The translations under genes and the position numbers were made by a program. A DNA stretch of 64,000 nucleotides from G963674665 sp963674665 (lineage in GTDB: Bacteria > Desulfobacterota > Desulfovibrionia > Desulfovibrionales > Desulfovibrionaceae). Positions 8,336-17,256 of the stretch are shown here, piece by piece. Location of the stretch: assembly GCA_963674665.2 (NCBI GenBank), contig CAXXPL010000014.1:1-64000 (forward strand), in the 5' to 3' direction. Position 1 is the stretch's first letter; the number at the start of each line of letters is the position of its first letter. The notes beneath the pieces were generated by a model. The model worked only from the letters and a program-made list of their open reading frames with translations, had not been told where the DNA came from and made no database searches.

Positions 8336-11300
8336 ATATTTCCCGGCTTTCCGTGGACAACCCGGTGTTCGTGAACCTGATCATGATATCCATCCTGGTC
8401 ATGGGAGTGGTGCTCTACACCTTCCAGATGCCCAAGGAGATATTCCCGGAGTTCAGCGAGAACAGGGTCTCCATCACCACCACCTATCCCGGAGCGTCCT
8501 CGCGCGAGGTGGAGAAGAACGTCACCCAGAAGATCGAGGAGGCGGTGGCGGACCTGGACGACGTGGACGAACTGCGCTCGGTTTCCCAGGAGGGCATCTC
8601 CTCCATTCAGATCGACATTTCACCTGAAAACGTCAACATGGCCAAGATGCTGAGCGACATCCAGCAGGCCGTGGACGAGATCGACGACTTTCCCGAGGAT
8701 GCTGACGATCCGCAAATTTCGGAACAGCACGGCATCATCCCGGTGATCACGGTGTCCATCTTCGGCGACGTGAACCTGCTGCACCTCAAAGACATGGTGG
8801 AGGACCTGGAGGACGAGATAAAGGTGGTGCCGGGGGTGGCGGACGTACGCATCTCCGGTCTGCCGGAACGCGAACTCTGGGTGGAGGTCAAGCCCGAGAC
8901 CCTGGAACGCTACAAGCTGACCCTGGGGGACATCGCCGAGGCGGTGCGGCGTCAGAATTACGACCTACCCGCGGGCGAACTCCCAACCGAGAACGGAGAG
9001 TTCCTGATCCGTACCGTGGGGCGTGTGGAGGCCTCCAACCTGCTGAAGAACCTCCCCATCAAGACCACCGAGGCCGGAGGCTTCGTGCGCCTGGGCGAGG
9101 TTGCGGAGATCAGGGACTGGTTCGAGCGGGAGCAGAGCCTGGGGCGCTTCAACCAGCGCCGCGCCGTGAACCTCACCGTGACCAAGACCAAGTCCGGGGA
9201 CGTCATCGAAGTCTCGGCCCGGATACGCGAACTGGTGGACTCCCTGCGGCGGAAACTCCCCCCCACCGTGGATATCGGGGTTTTCAACGACACCTCGGTC
9301 TACGTGAAGAACAGGCTGGATACCCTGAAGAATTCCGGCCTGCAGGGGTTGCTGGTGGTCTTCGCACTGCTCTTCGTCATGCTGAACACCCGCACCGCCC
9401 TGATGGTCACTCTGGGCATCCCTGTCTCCTTCATGGGGGCGTTGATCATCATGAGCTACACGGGCATGACCATGAACATGATCGCCATGTTCGCCATGAT
9501 AGTGGTGCTGGGGTTGGTGGTGGACGACGCCGTGGTCATCGGGGAGAACATCTACCGCTACTACGAGCAGGGGCTGTCACCCCGCGACGCGGCCATAAAG
9601 GGCGCCACCGAGGTGGCCTGGCCCGTTGTCTCGGCCGTGGCCACCACCATCGCGGCCTTCATGCCCCTTCTGCTGATTCCAGGAACCATGGGCGTGTTCC
9701 TGGGAGTCATCCCAAAGGTGGTGATCTTTGCGTTGCTGGTGTCTCTTTTCGAGGCCCTGGTGATACTGCCCTCGCACATGGCGGACTTCCTGCCCAGGAA
9801 GCGCCCCCGCCCCACAATGGTGCGCAGGTTCATCGAGGCGGGCATCAGGGGCATGGTGAATGCCTACGGCAGGGTGGTCTGGCACGTGCTCTCCTGGCGC
9901 TACGTGTTCATCACCCTGGCTTTTGCTGTTACCACCCTCATAGTGGGGTACAGCGTGTTCTTCGTACCCTACAGGCTGTTTCACGAGTTCGAGGGTACCC
10001 AGTTCTACGTCAACATCGAGGCCCCCACATCCTGGTCCCTGGACGACACCGAGAACCTTGTCAAAGACGTGGAGCTGAAGGTGCGCTCCAGGATCGCGGA
10101 CAGCGAGTTCAAGTCCCTGGTCACCAACGTGGGCTTCCTGATGAACGACTTCAACTCGGTGGATTCGGGCGAGAACGTGGCCCAGATGATCGTGGAGTTG
10201 AGCGACCTCGGGTTGGGACGGGAGCGCCCCATCAAGGAGGTGCAGGACGACGTGCGTCAGGCCCTTGAGCCCATGCAGGGGCGCGCCACCATCAACGTCA
10301 AGGAGCTGAGCTCCGGCCCCGGCGGCAAGGCCATATATCTTCTCATCAAGGGGTCGGACCTGGACACCCTGAACCGCATCGCCGGCGAGGTGAAGTCCTT
10401 TCTCAAGGGCGTTCCAGGCGCCTCGGACATCAAGGACAACATGGAGGCCGGGAAGCCGGAGCTGCAGGTCAGGTTGCGGCCCGAGGCCTACGTGCTGGGG
10501 CTCAGGGACGCGGATGTCGCAAGGCAGTTGCGCGACGCCTTCTGGGGCTCCGAGAGCTCCAAGTTCCAGACAGAGGACGAGGACATCGACGTGTTGGTCA
10601 AGCTGCCCGAGGCGGACAAGGCCCGGGTGGACTCCCTGACGCGGTTCATGATCACCCTGCCCGGTGGGGAGATGGTCCCCCTGGCCGAACTGGCCGACGT
10701 CACCAAGGTGCGTGGGGTCAGCCGCATCATCCGCGACGACCGCAAGCGCGCCATAACCATTACCGGCGAGCTGGACCAGACGCGGACCACTTCCAGCGAT
10801 CTGGCCGACCTGGTGGTCAACCAGTTTCCGGATCTGAGTTCGCGCTATCCGGGCTACTCACTGAGCACGGAGCGTGGCGAGGTCAAGGACATCCGGGACT
10901 CCATGAAGGCGCTGTACGCCGCGTTTCTGCTCGGCGTGCTGCTGATATATTTCATCCTGGGCACCCAGTTCAAGTCCTATGTCCAGCCCCTGGTGGTCAT
11001 GGCCGCCATCCCCTTCGGCATCGACGGGGTGTTGCTGGGGCACATCATGATGGGCAAGACCATGGGAATTCTCTCCATGATCGGCCTGGTGGCCCTTTCC
11101 GGCATCGTGGTGAACGATTCCCTGGTACTGGTGGATTTCGTGAACCAGCGACGCAGTCAGGGCGTGGACAGGCGCAGTTCACTGGTGGAGGCCGGAATGA
11201 TCCGTCTGCGTCCCGTGTTGCTGACCTCCCTCACCACCATGGGGGGCATATTCTTTCTGGCCTTCCTGGCAAAGGGGCAGGCCAAATTCCTGTCACCCAT

Positions 11301-11499
11301 GGCCATTTCCATATTTTTCGGGCTCATGGCCGCAACGGTCATCACCCTGTTCATCGTGCCCAGCCTTTACGCAATTCTGGACGATATCGCGAGGTTCTTC
11401 AGGAAAAACAAAGAGGGGTTGGTGGGAAAGGACAACGGGGAGGCGGATGATCAGGCCGAGAGATCGACCACAGCGCCGGAATCCAGCTCGATCACATAG
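8332..11499 (+). CDS. RND multidrug-type efflux permease (HAE1-like, AcrB family)
   Basis: 1055 residues. The first membrane helix is near the N-terminus (NPVFVNLIMISILVMGVVLY). Two large periplasmic loops each precede a six-helix bundle. The proton-relay Asp pair is in GLVVDDAVVIGENIYRYYEQ (about residue 392). The second bundle contains MIGLVALSGIVVNDSLVLVD. Length and two-fold internal repeat match the drug/solute exporters of this family. Translation starts at a GTG inside GTGA, overlapping the stop of the adaptor gene. The Asp/Glu/Lys-rich C-terminal tail is cytoplasmic. The exported substrate cannot be inferred. Confidence 0.93.
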   Translation: MNISRLSVDNPVFVNLIMISILVMGVVLYTFQMPKEIFPEFSENRVSITTTYPGASSREVEKNVTQKIEEAVADLDDVDELRSVSQEGISSIQIDISPENVNMAKMLSDIQQAVDEIDDFPEDADDPQISEQHGIIPVITVSIFGDVNLLHLKDMVEDLEDEIKVVPGVADVRISGLPERELWVEVKPETLERYKLTLGDIAEAVRRQNYDLPAGELPTENGEFLIRTVGRVEASNLLKNLPIKTTEAGGFVRLGEVAEIRDWFEREQSLGRFNQRRAVNLTVTKTKSGDVIEVSARIRELVDSLRRKLPPTVDIGVFNDTSVYVKNRLDTLKNSGLQGLLVVFALLFVMLNTRTALMVTLGIPVSFMGALIIMSYTGMTMNMIAMFAMIVVLGLVVDDAVVIGENIYRYYEQGLSPRDAAIKGATEVAWPVVSAVATTIAAFMPLLLIPGTMGVFLGVIPKVVIFALLVSLFEALVILPSHMADFLPRKRPRPTMVRRFIEAGIRGMVNAYGRVVWHVLSWRYVFITLAFAVTTLIVGYSVFFVPYRLFHEFEGTQFYVNIEAPTSWSLDDTENLVKDVELKVRSRIADSEFKSLVTNVGFLMNDFNSVDSGENVAQMIVELSDLGLGRERPIKEVQDDVRQALEPMQGRATINVKELSSGPGGKAIYLLIKGSDLDTLNRIAGEVKSFLKGVPGASDIKDNMEAGKPELQVRLRPEAYVLGLRDADVARQLRDAFWGSESSKFQTEDEDIDVLVKLPEADKARVDSLTRFMITLPGGEMVPLAELADVTKVRGVSRIIRDDRKRAITITGELDQTRTTSSDLADLVVNQFPDLSSRYPGYSLSTERGEVKDIRDSMKALYAAFLLGVLLIYFILGTQFKSYVQPLVVMAAIPFGIDGVLLGHIMMGKTMGILSMIGLVALSGIVVNDSLVLVDFVNQRRSQGVDRRSSLVEAGMIRLRPVLLTSLTTMGGIFFLAFLAKGQAKFLSPMAISIFFGLMAATVITLFIVPSLYAILDDIARFFRKNKEGLVGKDNGEADDQAERSTTAPESSSIT

Positions 11500-11648
11500 C
11501 CCGAAGTTCCCGGGTGGACATAGAAGTTCTGGGTGGTGGGGGGCACGGAGTACGCACCGGTGGGTGGCAGCGAGAGATAATCCAAGGTGGGCGCTACGTC
11601 CGAAACAGGCTGGTCCAGGTGTGTGCCCTCCGTGTAGGCGACGTTCAT
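11451..11648 (-). CDS. Small protein of unknown function (65 aa)
   Basis: The frame is open to 11726, but the ATG at 11648 has a textbook AAGGAG six bases upstream, giving 65 residues starting MNVAYTEGTHLDQPV. It is rich in Pro, Thr, Val and Tyr, with no membrane segment or known motif. It converges on, and overlaps by 49 bases, the 3' end of the RND pump gene, which slightly weakens the case for it. It lies divergent from flaG. Confidence 0.5.
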   Translation of the reverse strand: MNVAYTEGTHLDQPVSDVAPTLDYLSLPPTGAYSVPPTTQNFYVHPGTSGYVIELDSGAVVDLSA

Positions 11649-11879
11649 GAAAAGCTCCTTGTGTTCACTCCTCAATATTAGGTTCTTGAGCAGCTCTTGG
11701 CAAGGGTGCTGCAAACACTCCAGCATTTTCTAAAGTCACTTTGTTTTCGTTATTTTCTTCCACAACCAAACAAATAATATTTCAAGTGACACTTGAAGTA
11801 ATGTGCTTTTTATATGATATCAGCATGTTGATGCAGGTATTCGTGATTCTCCTTCCCGGCGTACACCATCCCCAGGCTC

Positions 11880-11906
11880 TAAAGATTCCTGAATAAGGGT
11901 CGATAT
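11880..11906 (+). promoter_or_regulatory. Sigma28 (FliA)-type promoter of flaG
   Basis: TAAA at 11880-11883, a 15-base spacer, then GTCGATAT at 11899-11906. The flagellar sigma28 consensus is TAAA, 15 bases, GCCGATAA; here 10 of 12 defined bases match. It lies about 57 bases before the flaG start, so late-flagellar control of flaG is the natural reading. Confidence 0.6.
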
Positions 11907-11962
11907 GAACAATAGATAAATGTCTTCCCAGCGGGCAAGGATGGTCAACTGGAGGTGAGAGC

Positions 11963-12376
11963 ATGGACGCTCGAGTCTACGAAATCGAAAGCCGCGACAC
12001 CGCGACGGCCAGGAAGGTCGAGGCCGTGGAGCATGTGCGGCAGGCAAGGGCCGGACCGGAACAGCGCGAGGTCTCAGTCAGAAGATCCGTGGAGCGGCAG
12101 TCGCAATCCCAGGGAGAAAGCGGCAGGCAAAGCGATTCCTCGGACACGTTGGACCGCGATAAGTTGGAAAGGGTCATCGCTGAAACCCAGGAACGCCTGA
12201 ACCAGGAGTCCCTGGACCTGAAATACACTGTAAACGAGGATTCCGGCGATATTCAAGTGGAACTGGTGGATTCGGAAAACGAGAAGGTGGTGCGAAAGAT
12301 CCCTTCCGACGAACTGCTCAAACTCCATGCCTCCCTCAAGGAACTTGCCGGCGCCTTTCTGAATCGCTCCGTGTAG
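11963..12376 (+). CDS. flaG: FlaG family flagellar protein
   Basis: 137 residues. The N-terminal half is polar and low in complexity (Arg, Gln, Ser, Glu). The C-terminal half is the FlaG domain, with LKYTVNEDSGDIQVELVDS and VVRKIPSDELLKLHASLKEL. FlaG proteins are linked to flagellar filament length and polar flagella, though their exact biochemical role is not settled. A strong GGAGGTGA precedes the ATG. A sigma28-type promoter lies upstream and a strong terminator directly downstream, so it is a single-gene unit. No other flagellar genes are in the window. Confidence 0.88.
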   Translation: MDARVYEIESRDTATARKVEAVEHVRQARAGPEQREVSVRRSVERQSQSQGESGRQSDSSDTLDRDKLERVIAETQERLNQESLDLKYTVNEDSGDIQVELVDSENEKVVRKIPSDELLKLHASLKELAGAFLNRSV

Positions 12377-12421
12377 GTCTGCAAGAGCGCCAGCGGCCTG
12401 CACGGCCCCCGGTACCCCATC

Positions 12422-12450
12422 CCGGCCCCAGACATGGGGCCGGTTTTTTT
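12422..12450 (+). terminator. Rho-independent terminator after flaG
   Basis: Perfect eight-base stem CCGGCCCC/GGGGCCGG with a six-base loop, followed by seven T residues. Confidence 0.9.
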
Positions 12451-12576
12451 GCATTCCTTTGTCTTGTCATGTCCAGGGCATGGGAATATATCCGCTGTGA
12501 ATAAAAAAAATCGCTCAATCGTATGATTCAATGGCGGAGTCACACGATTCGAGGACAACGCTATGGAGAAAATCAG

Positions 12577-13005
12577 GTGGATCTGAGTTCCTTTTTGGCC
12601 CAGGTGGATCTGCATTCCTATTGGGCTCAATTGGTGTTGGGTGCTGTTGGAGTGGTATTCATCCTGATCATTTTCGGTGTGCCCATTGCCTTGGTTGTTC
12701 TCAATTTCGTCATTGTCTACTTGGCCACCAAGAACAACAAGACCATCTCCAAGGACGAGGAAAGATCCAGGCTGCTGACCATAATGCCCTGCCCCAAGTG
12801 CAAGTCGGACATGGAGATGGGACGGACCAAGCACCCGGACGGTATGCTCCTGTTCGAGGACTTCAACAAACCGCCCGCACGGTATCGCCTCTGGAAGGTA
12901 TTGCCCTGCACCGTCAGTAACCGATGGTACAGGGGGAACCGCGCCTGGAGATGCCCCCAGTGTCAGATAGTTGTCGTGGAATACGGCTACATGGTGGAAG
13001 ATTAA
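12577..13005 (+). CDS. Small membrane protein with C-terminal zinc-ribbon-like domain (copy 1)
   Basis: About 142 residues from a GTG at 12577 (GGAG eight bases upstream); the frame is open further upstream to 12523. One strong membrane segment (about residues 16-45, with VLGAVGVVFILIIFGVPIAL) is followed by a soluble domain with two Cys pairs, MPCPKCKSDMEMG and RCPQCQIVVVEYGYM, expected to bind one zinc. I do not know its function. The gene at 13481 is a clear paralogue (shared KSDME.GRT.HP.GM..F.DF..PPARY and NRAW.CP). The gene at 13022 has a related Cys-pair layout. Confidence 0.7.
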   Translation: MDLSSFLAQVDLHSYWAQLVLGAVGVVFILIIFGVPIALVVLNFVIVYLATKNNKTISKDEERSRLLTIMPCPKCKSDMEMGRTKHPDGMLLFEDFNKPPARYRLWKVLPCTVSNRWYRGNRAWRCPQCQIVVVEYGYMVED

Positions 13006-13021
13006 GCAATTCGAGTGTGTT

Positions 13022-13429
13022 ATGGATACTTCATCGGCTCTTTTCAATTTTATTGGCGGATTGATCACCCTTGGCTTGTTTTCCATCATTCCGATCATGA
13101 TATTCAGGTCACTGCGCCGCGCCGCGAAAAAAAGCGAGCCATTCACCTTCGAGGGTGCAGTCCCTCCAAGGGAATCTTCCCGCACTTTCCTGTGCCCCAA
13201 GTGCAACGGCACCATGGAGGAGGGGTACCTGCTGGCGCGTAGCGGCATATTTTGGACACCCCAAGGGGAGCGGTTCACTTACAGACGTTCTTTTGCGGAC
13301 GCGCTGCCAAATACCTCGAACCTGGGCTGGGGTGGGCGCAAGCGCTGCAACAATGCCTGGAAATGCCCCCAGTGTACCTTGGTGGTTATTGACCACAGCC
13401 GTATTTACGAGACCTCCAAGCCGCAATAG
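13022..13429 (+). CDS. Membrane-anchored DUF6487-like zinc-ribbon protein
   Basis: About 135 residues from the ATG at 13022 (MDTSSALFNFIGGLITL). An N-terminal membrane helix (about residues 8-27) is followed by a basic stretch and a zinc-ribbon-like domain with FLCPKCNGTMEEGYL and WKCPQCTLVVIDHS. This layout resembles the DUF6487 putative zinc-ribbon domain, whose role is unknown. It sits between two paralogous membrane zinc-ribbon genes in the same orientation with short gaps, suggesting one operon. Confidence 0.65.
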   Translation: MDTSSALFNFIGGLITLGLFSIIPIMIFRSLRRAAKKSEPFTFEGAVPPRESSRTFLCPKCNGTMEEGYLLARSGIFWTPQGERFTYRRSFADALPNTSNLGWGGRKRCNNAWKCPQCTLVVIDHSRIYETSKPQ

Positions 13430-13480
13430 CGGCCGGGATGGATCTTTTCCTCGGCCCGTCAGGCTGCGCAATCAAGTGGA

Positions 13481-13888
13481 GTGGGTCGAGTGCTTTTGGA
13501 GCTTTTCTGGGTCAGGCTGCTGGGCAGGACCGTCGCGGTGCTTGTCGTTCTGTGCATCTTCGGCCTTCCTCTGGCCTGGTTCGGCCTGACTCTTTTTATC
13601 CTGCGCCAGGAAAAGCACAACAGGGTCATCTCCAGCCAGGAGGAGATGGCCGGATTGCGGCGCGTCATGCCCTGCCCCGGGTGCAAATCGGACATGGAGC
13701 TTGGACGGACAAGGCACCCTTTCGGCATGGTCCTGTTCCAGGATTTCACCACCCCCCCTGCCAGGTACAGTTTCTCCAGGGTGTTGCCCAACACCCTGTC
13801 GTTTCGCCGATATCGAGGGAATCGAGCCTGGAAATGCCCCCATTGTGGAATCCTGGTTGTGAACTACGGCTATATGCTGGAGGACTAG
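13481..13888 (+). CDS. Small membrane protein with C-terminal zinc-ribbon-like domain (copy 2)
   Basis: About 135 residues from a GTG at 13481; another GTG at 13490 is possible. One membrane segment (about residues 12-42) is followed by MPCPGCKSDMELGRTRHP and WKCPHCGILVVNYGYM. It is the paralogue of the 12577 gene, aligning along its whole length with the same two Cys pairs and the same C-terminal MLED/MVED ending. Function unknown. Confidence 0.7.
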   Translation: MGRVLLELFWVRLLGRTVAVLVVLCIFGLPLAWFGLTLFILRQEKHNRVISSQEEMAGLRRVMPCPGCKSDMELGRTRHPFGMVLFQDFTTPPARYSFSRVLPNTLSFRRYRGNRAWKCPHCGILVVNYGYMLED

Positions 13889-13966
13889 TGTCGCGAATGG
13901 CGGTCTCCCTATCTTTCCGCAGCCATCACACTGGCGCGCGTTCTTCCTATAATCCCGGTATTTTTC

Positions 13967-15502
13967 CTACTGCAGTTCCATGGCTGGCAGCGTGAAATTG
14001 AAGGCGCTGCCGTGCGCGGAGCTTTCCGCCCAAATGCGCCCCTCGTGGCGTTCCACGATCTCCTTGCAGATGGCCAGGCCCAACCCGGTTCCATAGGCCA
14101 CGGACCTTGGCTTGTCCTCCAGGGCGCCGGCCTGGTGAAAGGCATTGAAGATATTCTCCAACTCGTCGTGCGGAATGCCGGCTCCCGTATCCCTTACAGA
14201 GAACAGGACGCCCTCGTCCAATTGCGACACCGAGGCCGAAACCATACCCCGGGAGGTGAACTTGGCCGCGTTGTCCAGCAGGTTGATGAGAACCTGGATG
14301 ATGCGGTCGGAGTCCACAAACACGTTGGGCAGATTTTCCCCGCAGTGGTAGGTGAGCGAGGTGTCGGGCAGATCCTCGAAACGGCTGCGGATAACCTGCA
14401 CCGCCCTCTCCAGCAACTCACCGGGGTTCACCGGGGCGTCACGCCACTCCAGGCGCCCGGATTCGATTTTGTGCAGATCCAGGACACTGTTGATGAGCCG
14501 CGTCAGGCGCTCTCCCTCCTCCTCGATGATGTCGAGGTTTTCCACAATACGGCCGGCGTGTTTCTTCTGCTCCGGATCGCCGGCCAGGGGAACGAAGCGT
14601 TTGATGAAGTTCCTCTTGATCAGCTTGGCATACCCCAGAAGCGAAGTCAGGGGTGTACGCAACTCATGGGACACCGCCGACAGGAAGGAGGATTTCATGG
14701 TGTCCAGCTCGCGCAGGCGCTCGTTGGCCTGCTCCAGCACCTGGTTGGCCTGTCGCAGTTCCTCCATCTTTTCGTTTATGGCGTCGCGCATGTTCGCGAA
14801 ACTGCGCGCCAGGCCGCCAAGCTCGTCCCTGCGACTGGTGTCGATGGGCTGCTCCAGTTGCCCCCTAGCCAGACGTTTCGCGCTTTTCTCGAGTTCCGAC
14901 ACCGGGCCGGTGATCAGGGCCTTGGCCAGGCTGATGATCAAAAAGGATGTGACCACCACACAGAACACGGAACCGAGGATGAAGAGCGTGGTCAATCCGC
15001 GTTTCTTGCCCTGGGTCTCGGCCAAGCTGCTTTTCACATAGGTGAAAAAGAAGGGGGCGGAATCCACATAGGCGGTAATGGGGGAGACGCAGACAAGGTA
15101 ATCACGGCCGTGTTCCTCGAATTCCTGCACCTTGTCGCTGTGTTCCGCATCTTTAAGCAGGGATTTGTCGAATCCCGGGATATCTGTGACGCGTTTTCCC
15201 AGATTATCTGGATGGTAGGCGTAGTAGACCATGCCGTCCGCGCCGATGATCATGCCGTCCACGAATTCGTCGCCCACAAGGTTGGTCATGACCTCGCCGT
15301 CGGCAACCGATTCGTATCGCAGAAATTGCCTGTTCATGAGCTGACCCGGAAGCCTGATGCGCACTTCCAGGGCCTTGTCCAGTTCTTCGGAGAAACGCGT
15401 GATGTAGTACAAGCCCAGCCCGAAGAGCACGAGGCTCTCGCCCAGTACGACGATGATCGCCACCTTGAGAAGCAGGCTGTGTTTCCAGGATGTCTTGGCC
15501 AT
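13967..15502 (-). CDS. Membrane sensor histidine kinase (periplasmic sensor, HAMP, HisKA, HATPase)
   Basis: 511 residues. A first membrane helix (about residues 10-32), a periplasmic sensor region of about 130 residues, a second helix (about 170-192), HAMP (about 193-245), a coiled coil, then the kinase. The H-box is FLSAVSHELRTPLTSLLGYA with His near residue 277. N-box NLLDNAAKFTS, G1 DTGAGIPHDEL and G2 GTGLGLAICKEIV are all present. There is no receiver domain and no response regulator gene next to it. It lies 15 bases downstream of a secreted solute-binding protein gene, so it is likely cotranscribed and may use that protein as ligand carrier. Confidence 0.92.
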   Translation of the reverse strand: MAKTSWKHSLLLKVAIIVVLGESLVLFGLGLYYITRFSEELDKALEVRIRLPGQLMNRQFLRYESVADGEVMTNLVGDEFVDGMIIGADGMVYYAYHPDNLGKRVTDIPGFDKSLLKDAEHSDKVQEFEEHGRDYLVCVSPITAYVDSAPFFFTYVKSSLAETQGKKRGLTTLFILGSVFCVVVTSFLIISLAKALITGPVSELEKSAKRLARGQLEQPIDTSRRDELGGLARSFANMRDAINEKMEELRQANQVLEQANERLRELDTMKSSFLSAVSHELRTPLTSLLGYAKLIKRNFIKRFVPLAGDPEQKKHAGRIVENLDIIEEEGERLTRLINSVLDLHKIESGRLEWRDAPVNPGELLERAVQVIRSRFEDLPDTSLTYHCGENLPNVFVDSDRIIQVLINLLDNAAKFTSRGMVSASVSQLDEGVLFSVRDTGAGIPHDELENIFNAFHQAGALEDKPRSVAYGTGLGLAICKEIVERHEGRIWAESSAHGSAFNFTLPAMELQ

Positions 15503-15517
15503 TCAAGCCTTGCCTGG

Positions 15518-16789
15518 TTAAGGGTCGCTTGGTTCCCGGGGGAAAACGGTTCTTGCCTTTTGGTCGAGGTCGTGGAGCAATGAGTCGAGTTTCTGCGGGT
15601 CCTCCACAAACTTGAGAAAGGCCGTCAGCCCCGCTTCCGCCATATCCGGGGGGGCGGCCAGGTCGTAATTGAAGGCCCAGTAGGGAGCGGCGTGCACGAT
15701 TGCCAGCATCCTTCGTTGCAAAGGGCCGTAAAAGGCCGGAGGAACCCCGATGTTGGGCGCCAGGGCTCCGGAACCCGTGCTCATGGCCATTTGCGGGGCT
15801 TTTCCCGCCAGAAAGGCCATGGCCTCCATGGCGCTCTCCAGCGATCCGGACTTGGACGCAACCACCAAGTCGATGGGGCCCACCGAGACCTGTGCGACTT
15901 CGGGATCTATTTCCGGGAACGGAAAGAAGTCGAAATCCGTCCCCTGTTTCCAGCCCAGCTGCCCCTCGTAGAGACCTATGACCCATCCGCCGATGAGCAT
16001 CATGGCCGCGCTGCCATTGCGCACCTGCTTGGCGCTCTCGGACCAGTCGAATACTTCTGGGTGCGGCAGAAAATAGCCTTTGTCCAGGAGCTCCTTCCAG
16101 AGCGCGAAGGCATGTCGGACTTCGGAATCCTGATACGAAGCCCACCCCTCCATGAGTTGGTCCCTGTATCTGTGCCCCGCTGTCCGCAGCAGAAGATAGT
16201 CGAACCAGAACTGCGCGGGCCAGCGGTTCCGGGCGCCCAGGGCAAGTGGGGTCACCCCGTTGGCCTTGAGGACCTCGCAAAGCCGTAGGAACTCCTCCCA
16301 GGTTACGGGAGGAGCGAGGCCGTGTTGTTCGAAGATTCTTTTGTTATAGAAGACAGCCACATAATGCTGTGTGAGCGGCACGCCGTAAAAGCTGCCGTTG
16401 TACCTGCAGGCCTCCGTAACCACGGAGGCGAACCTCGACTCGAGGTCGTGATCGAGCCACACACTGTCCACGGACGCGATCCAGCCGTTGTCCGCCAGCT
16501 CGCGTACCCGCGCACCGGCCCAATAGGAGAACAGTTCAGGAGGGCGTTCGGAGCCCAGCATTACCTTGATGCCGACCTTGAAGGATTCGTGTTCGAATTC
16601 CTGGGCCAGCAAATGGATCGAGGACTGGCTCTTGTTGAAGCTCTCGGCCATCTCTTTTACGCCTCCGGCCAGAGGGCCGGACCAATAATGCAAGAAAACG
16701 ACATCTTTGGCCTGGGCGAAAACCACTCCGGGGAGCAAGGCAAGCAGGATGCATGCAGCCAGCATCTTGATGGCATTTATATATATCAT
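15518..16789 (-). CDS. Secreted extracellular solute-binding protein (sugar-type family 1)
   Basis: 423 residues from the ATG at 16789, chosen because GGAG lies at the right distance and a signal peptide follows at once (MLAACILLALLPGVVFAQA). The open frame itself extends to 16894. Features fit ABC-type binding proteins of the maltose/sugar class: VVFLHYWSGPLAGGVKEMAE near the start, FYGVPLTQHYVAVFYNKRIF, and the conserved NGVTPLALGARNRWPAQFW region. No ABC permease or ATPase genes are adjacent. The next gene is a sensor kinase, so a role in ligand sensing rather than transport is plausible. The ligand is unknown. Confidence 0.85.
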   Translation of the reverse strand: MIYINAIKMLAACILLALLPGVVFAQAKDVVFLHYWSGPLAGGVKEMAESFNKSQSSIHLLAQEFEHESFKVGIKVMLGSERPPELFSYWAGARVRELADNGWIASVDSVWLDHDLESRFASVVTEACRYNGSFYGVPLTQHYVAVFYNKRIFEQHGLAPPVTWEEFLRLCEVLKANGVTPLALGARNRWPAQFWFDYLLLRTAGHRYRDQLMEGWASYQDSEVRHAFALWKELLDKGYFLPHPEVFDWSESAKQVRNGSAAMMLIGGWVIGLYEGQLGWKQGTDFDFFPFPEIDPEVAQVSVGPIDLVVASKSGSLESAMEAMAFLAGKAPQMAMSTGSGALAPNIGVPPAFYGPLQRRMLAIVHAAPYWAFNYDLAAPPDMAEAGLTAFLKFVEDPQKLDSLLHDLDQKARTVFPREPSDP

Positions 16790-17256
16790 GCATGTGCTCC
16801 GATATTTTATGGCATATGGTAACTCATTGTGCCTGTACGTTTTGCGATTGTCATCGAGCGGAAAAGGAAGGCTTTTATCCTTCAAGTCAGCCACCAGGAT
16901 ATGGTCACTGTAAAAATATCATCTACAACATGCTCTTATGACAATCGTTCATACACCTGTTCATTGATGCTTTGAAAACAGTTCATGCGCGTTGCTGTCC
17001 ATTGAAAATCGATTCTTCTACCTTATATTAAAAAACAAAAACAATGCAAAATGTCAAACCAATTCTCCGCGAGGAGGTGTTCTGCACAAGGAGGGGCGTT
17101 GGTCTCGGGTTGCGAAACCACGGCAGGGAGAAAGGCGGTCACCGGACGTTGTCGGGAAACTCGGAATGAAAAGGAAAGAAAAAGGTTGCGGGAAGGCCTC
17201 GTTTTGCACCCTATGGGTGGGGGTGGAGATAAAGGTTCTTCAGCAGTCGAGGGGTG
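16790..17256. other. Intergenic region, no gene seen
   Basis: 467 bases, AT-rich in the first half. It should hold the promoter of the leftward binding-protein/kinase pair. An AATCGATT palindrome lies at 17007-17014, the same core as in the 40-53 kb regulon, but without matching promoter elements. No convincing gene. Confidence 0.4.

Noticed and set aside
17007..17014. A sixth AATCGATT palindrome
   Set aside because: It lies in an unrelated AT-rich gap with no promoter next to it, so it is not counted as part of the regulon.
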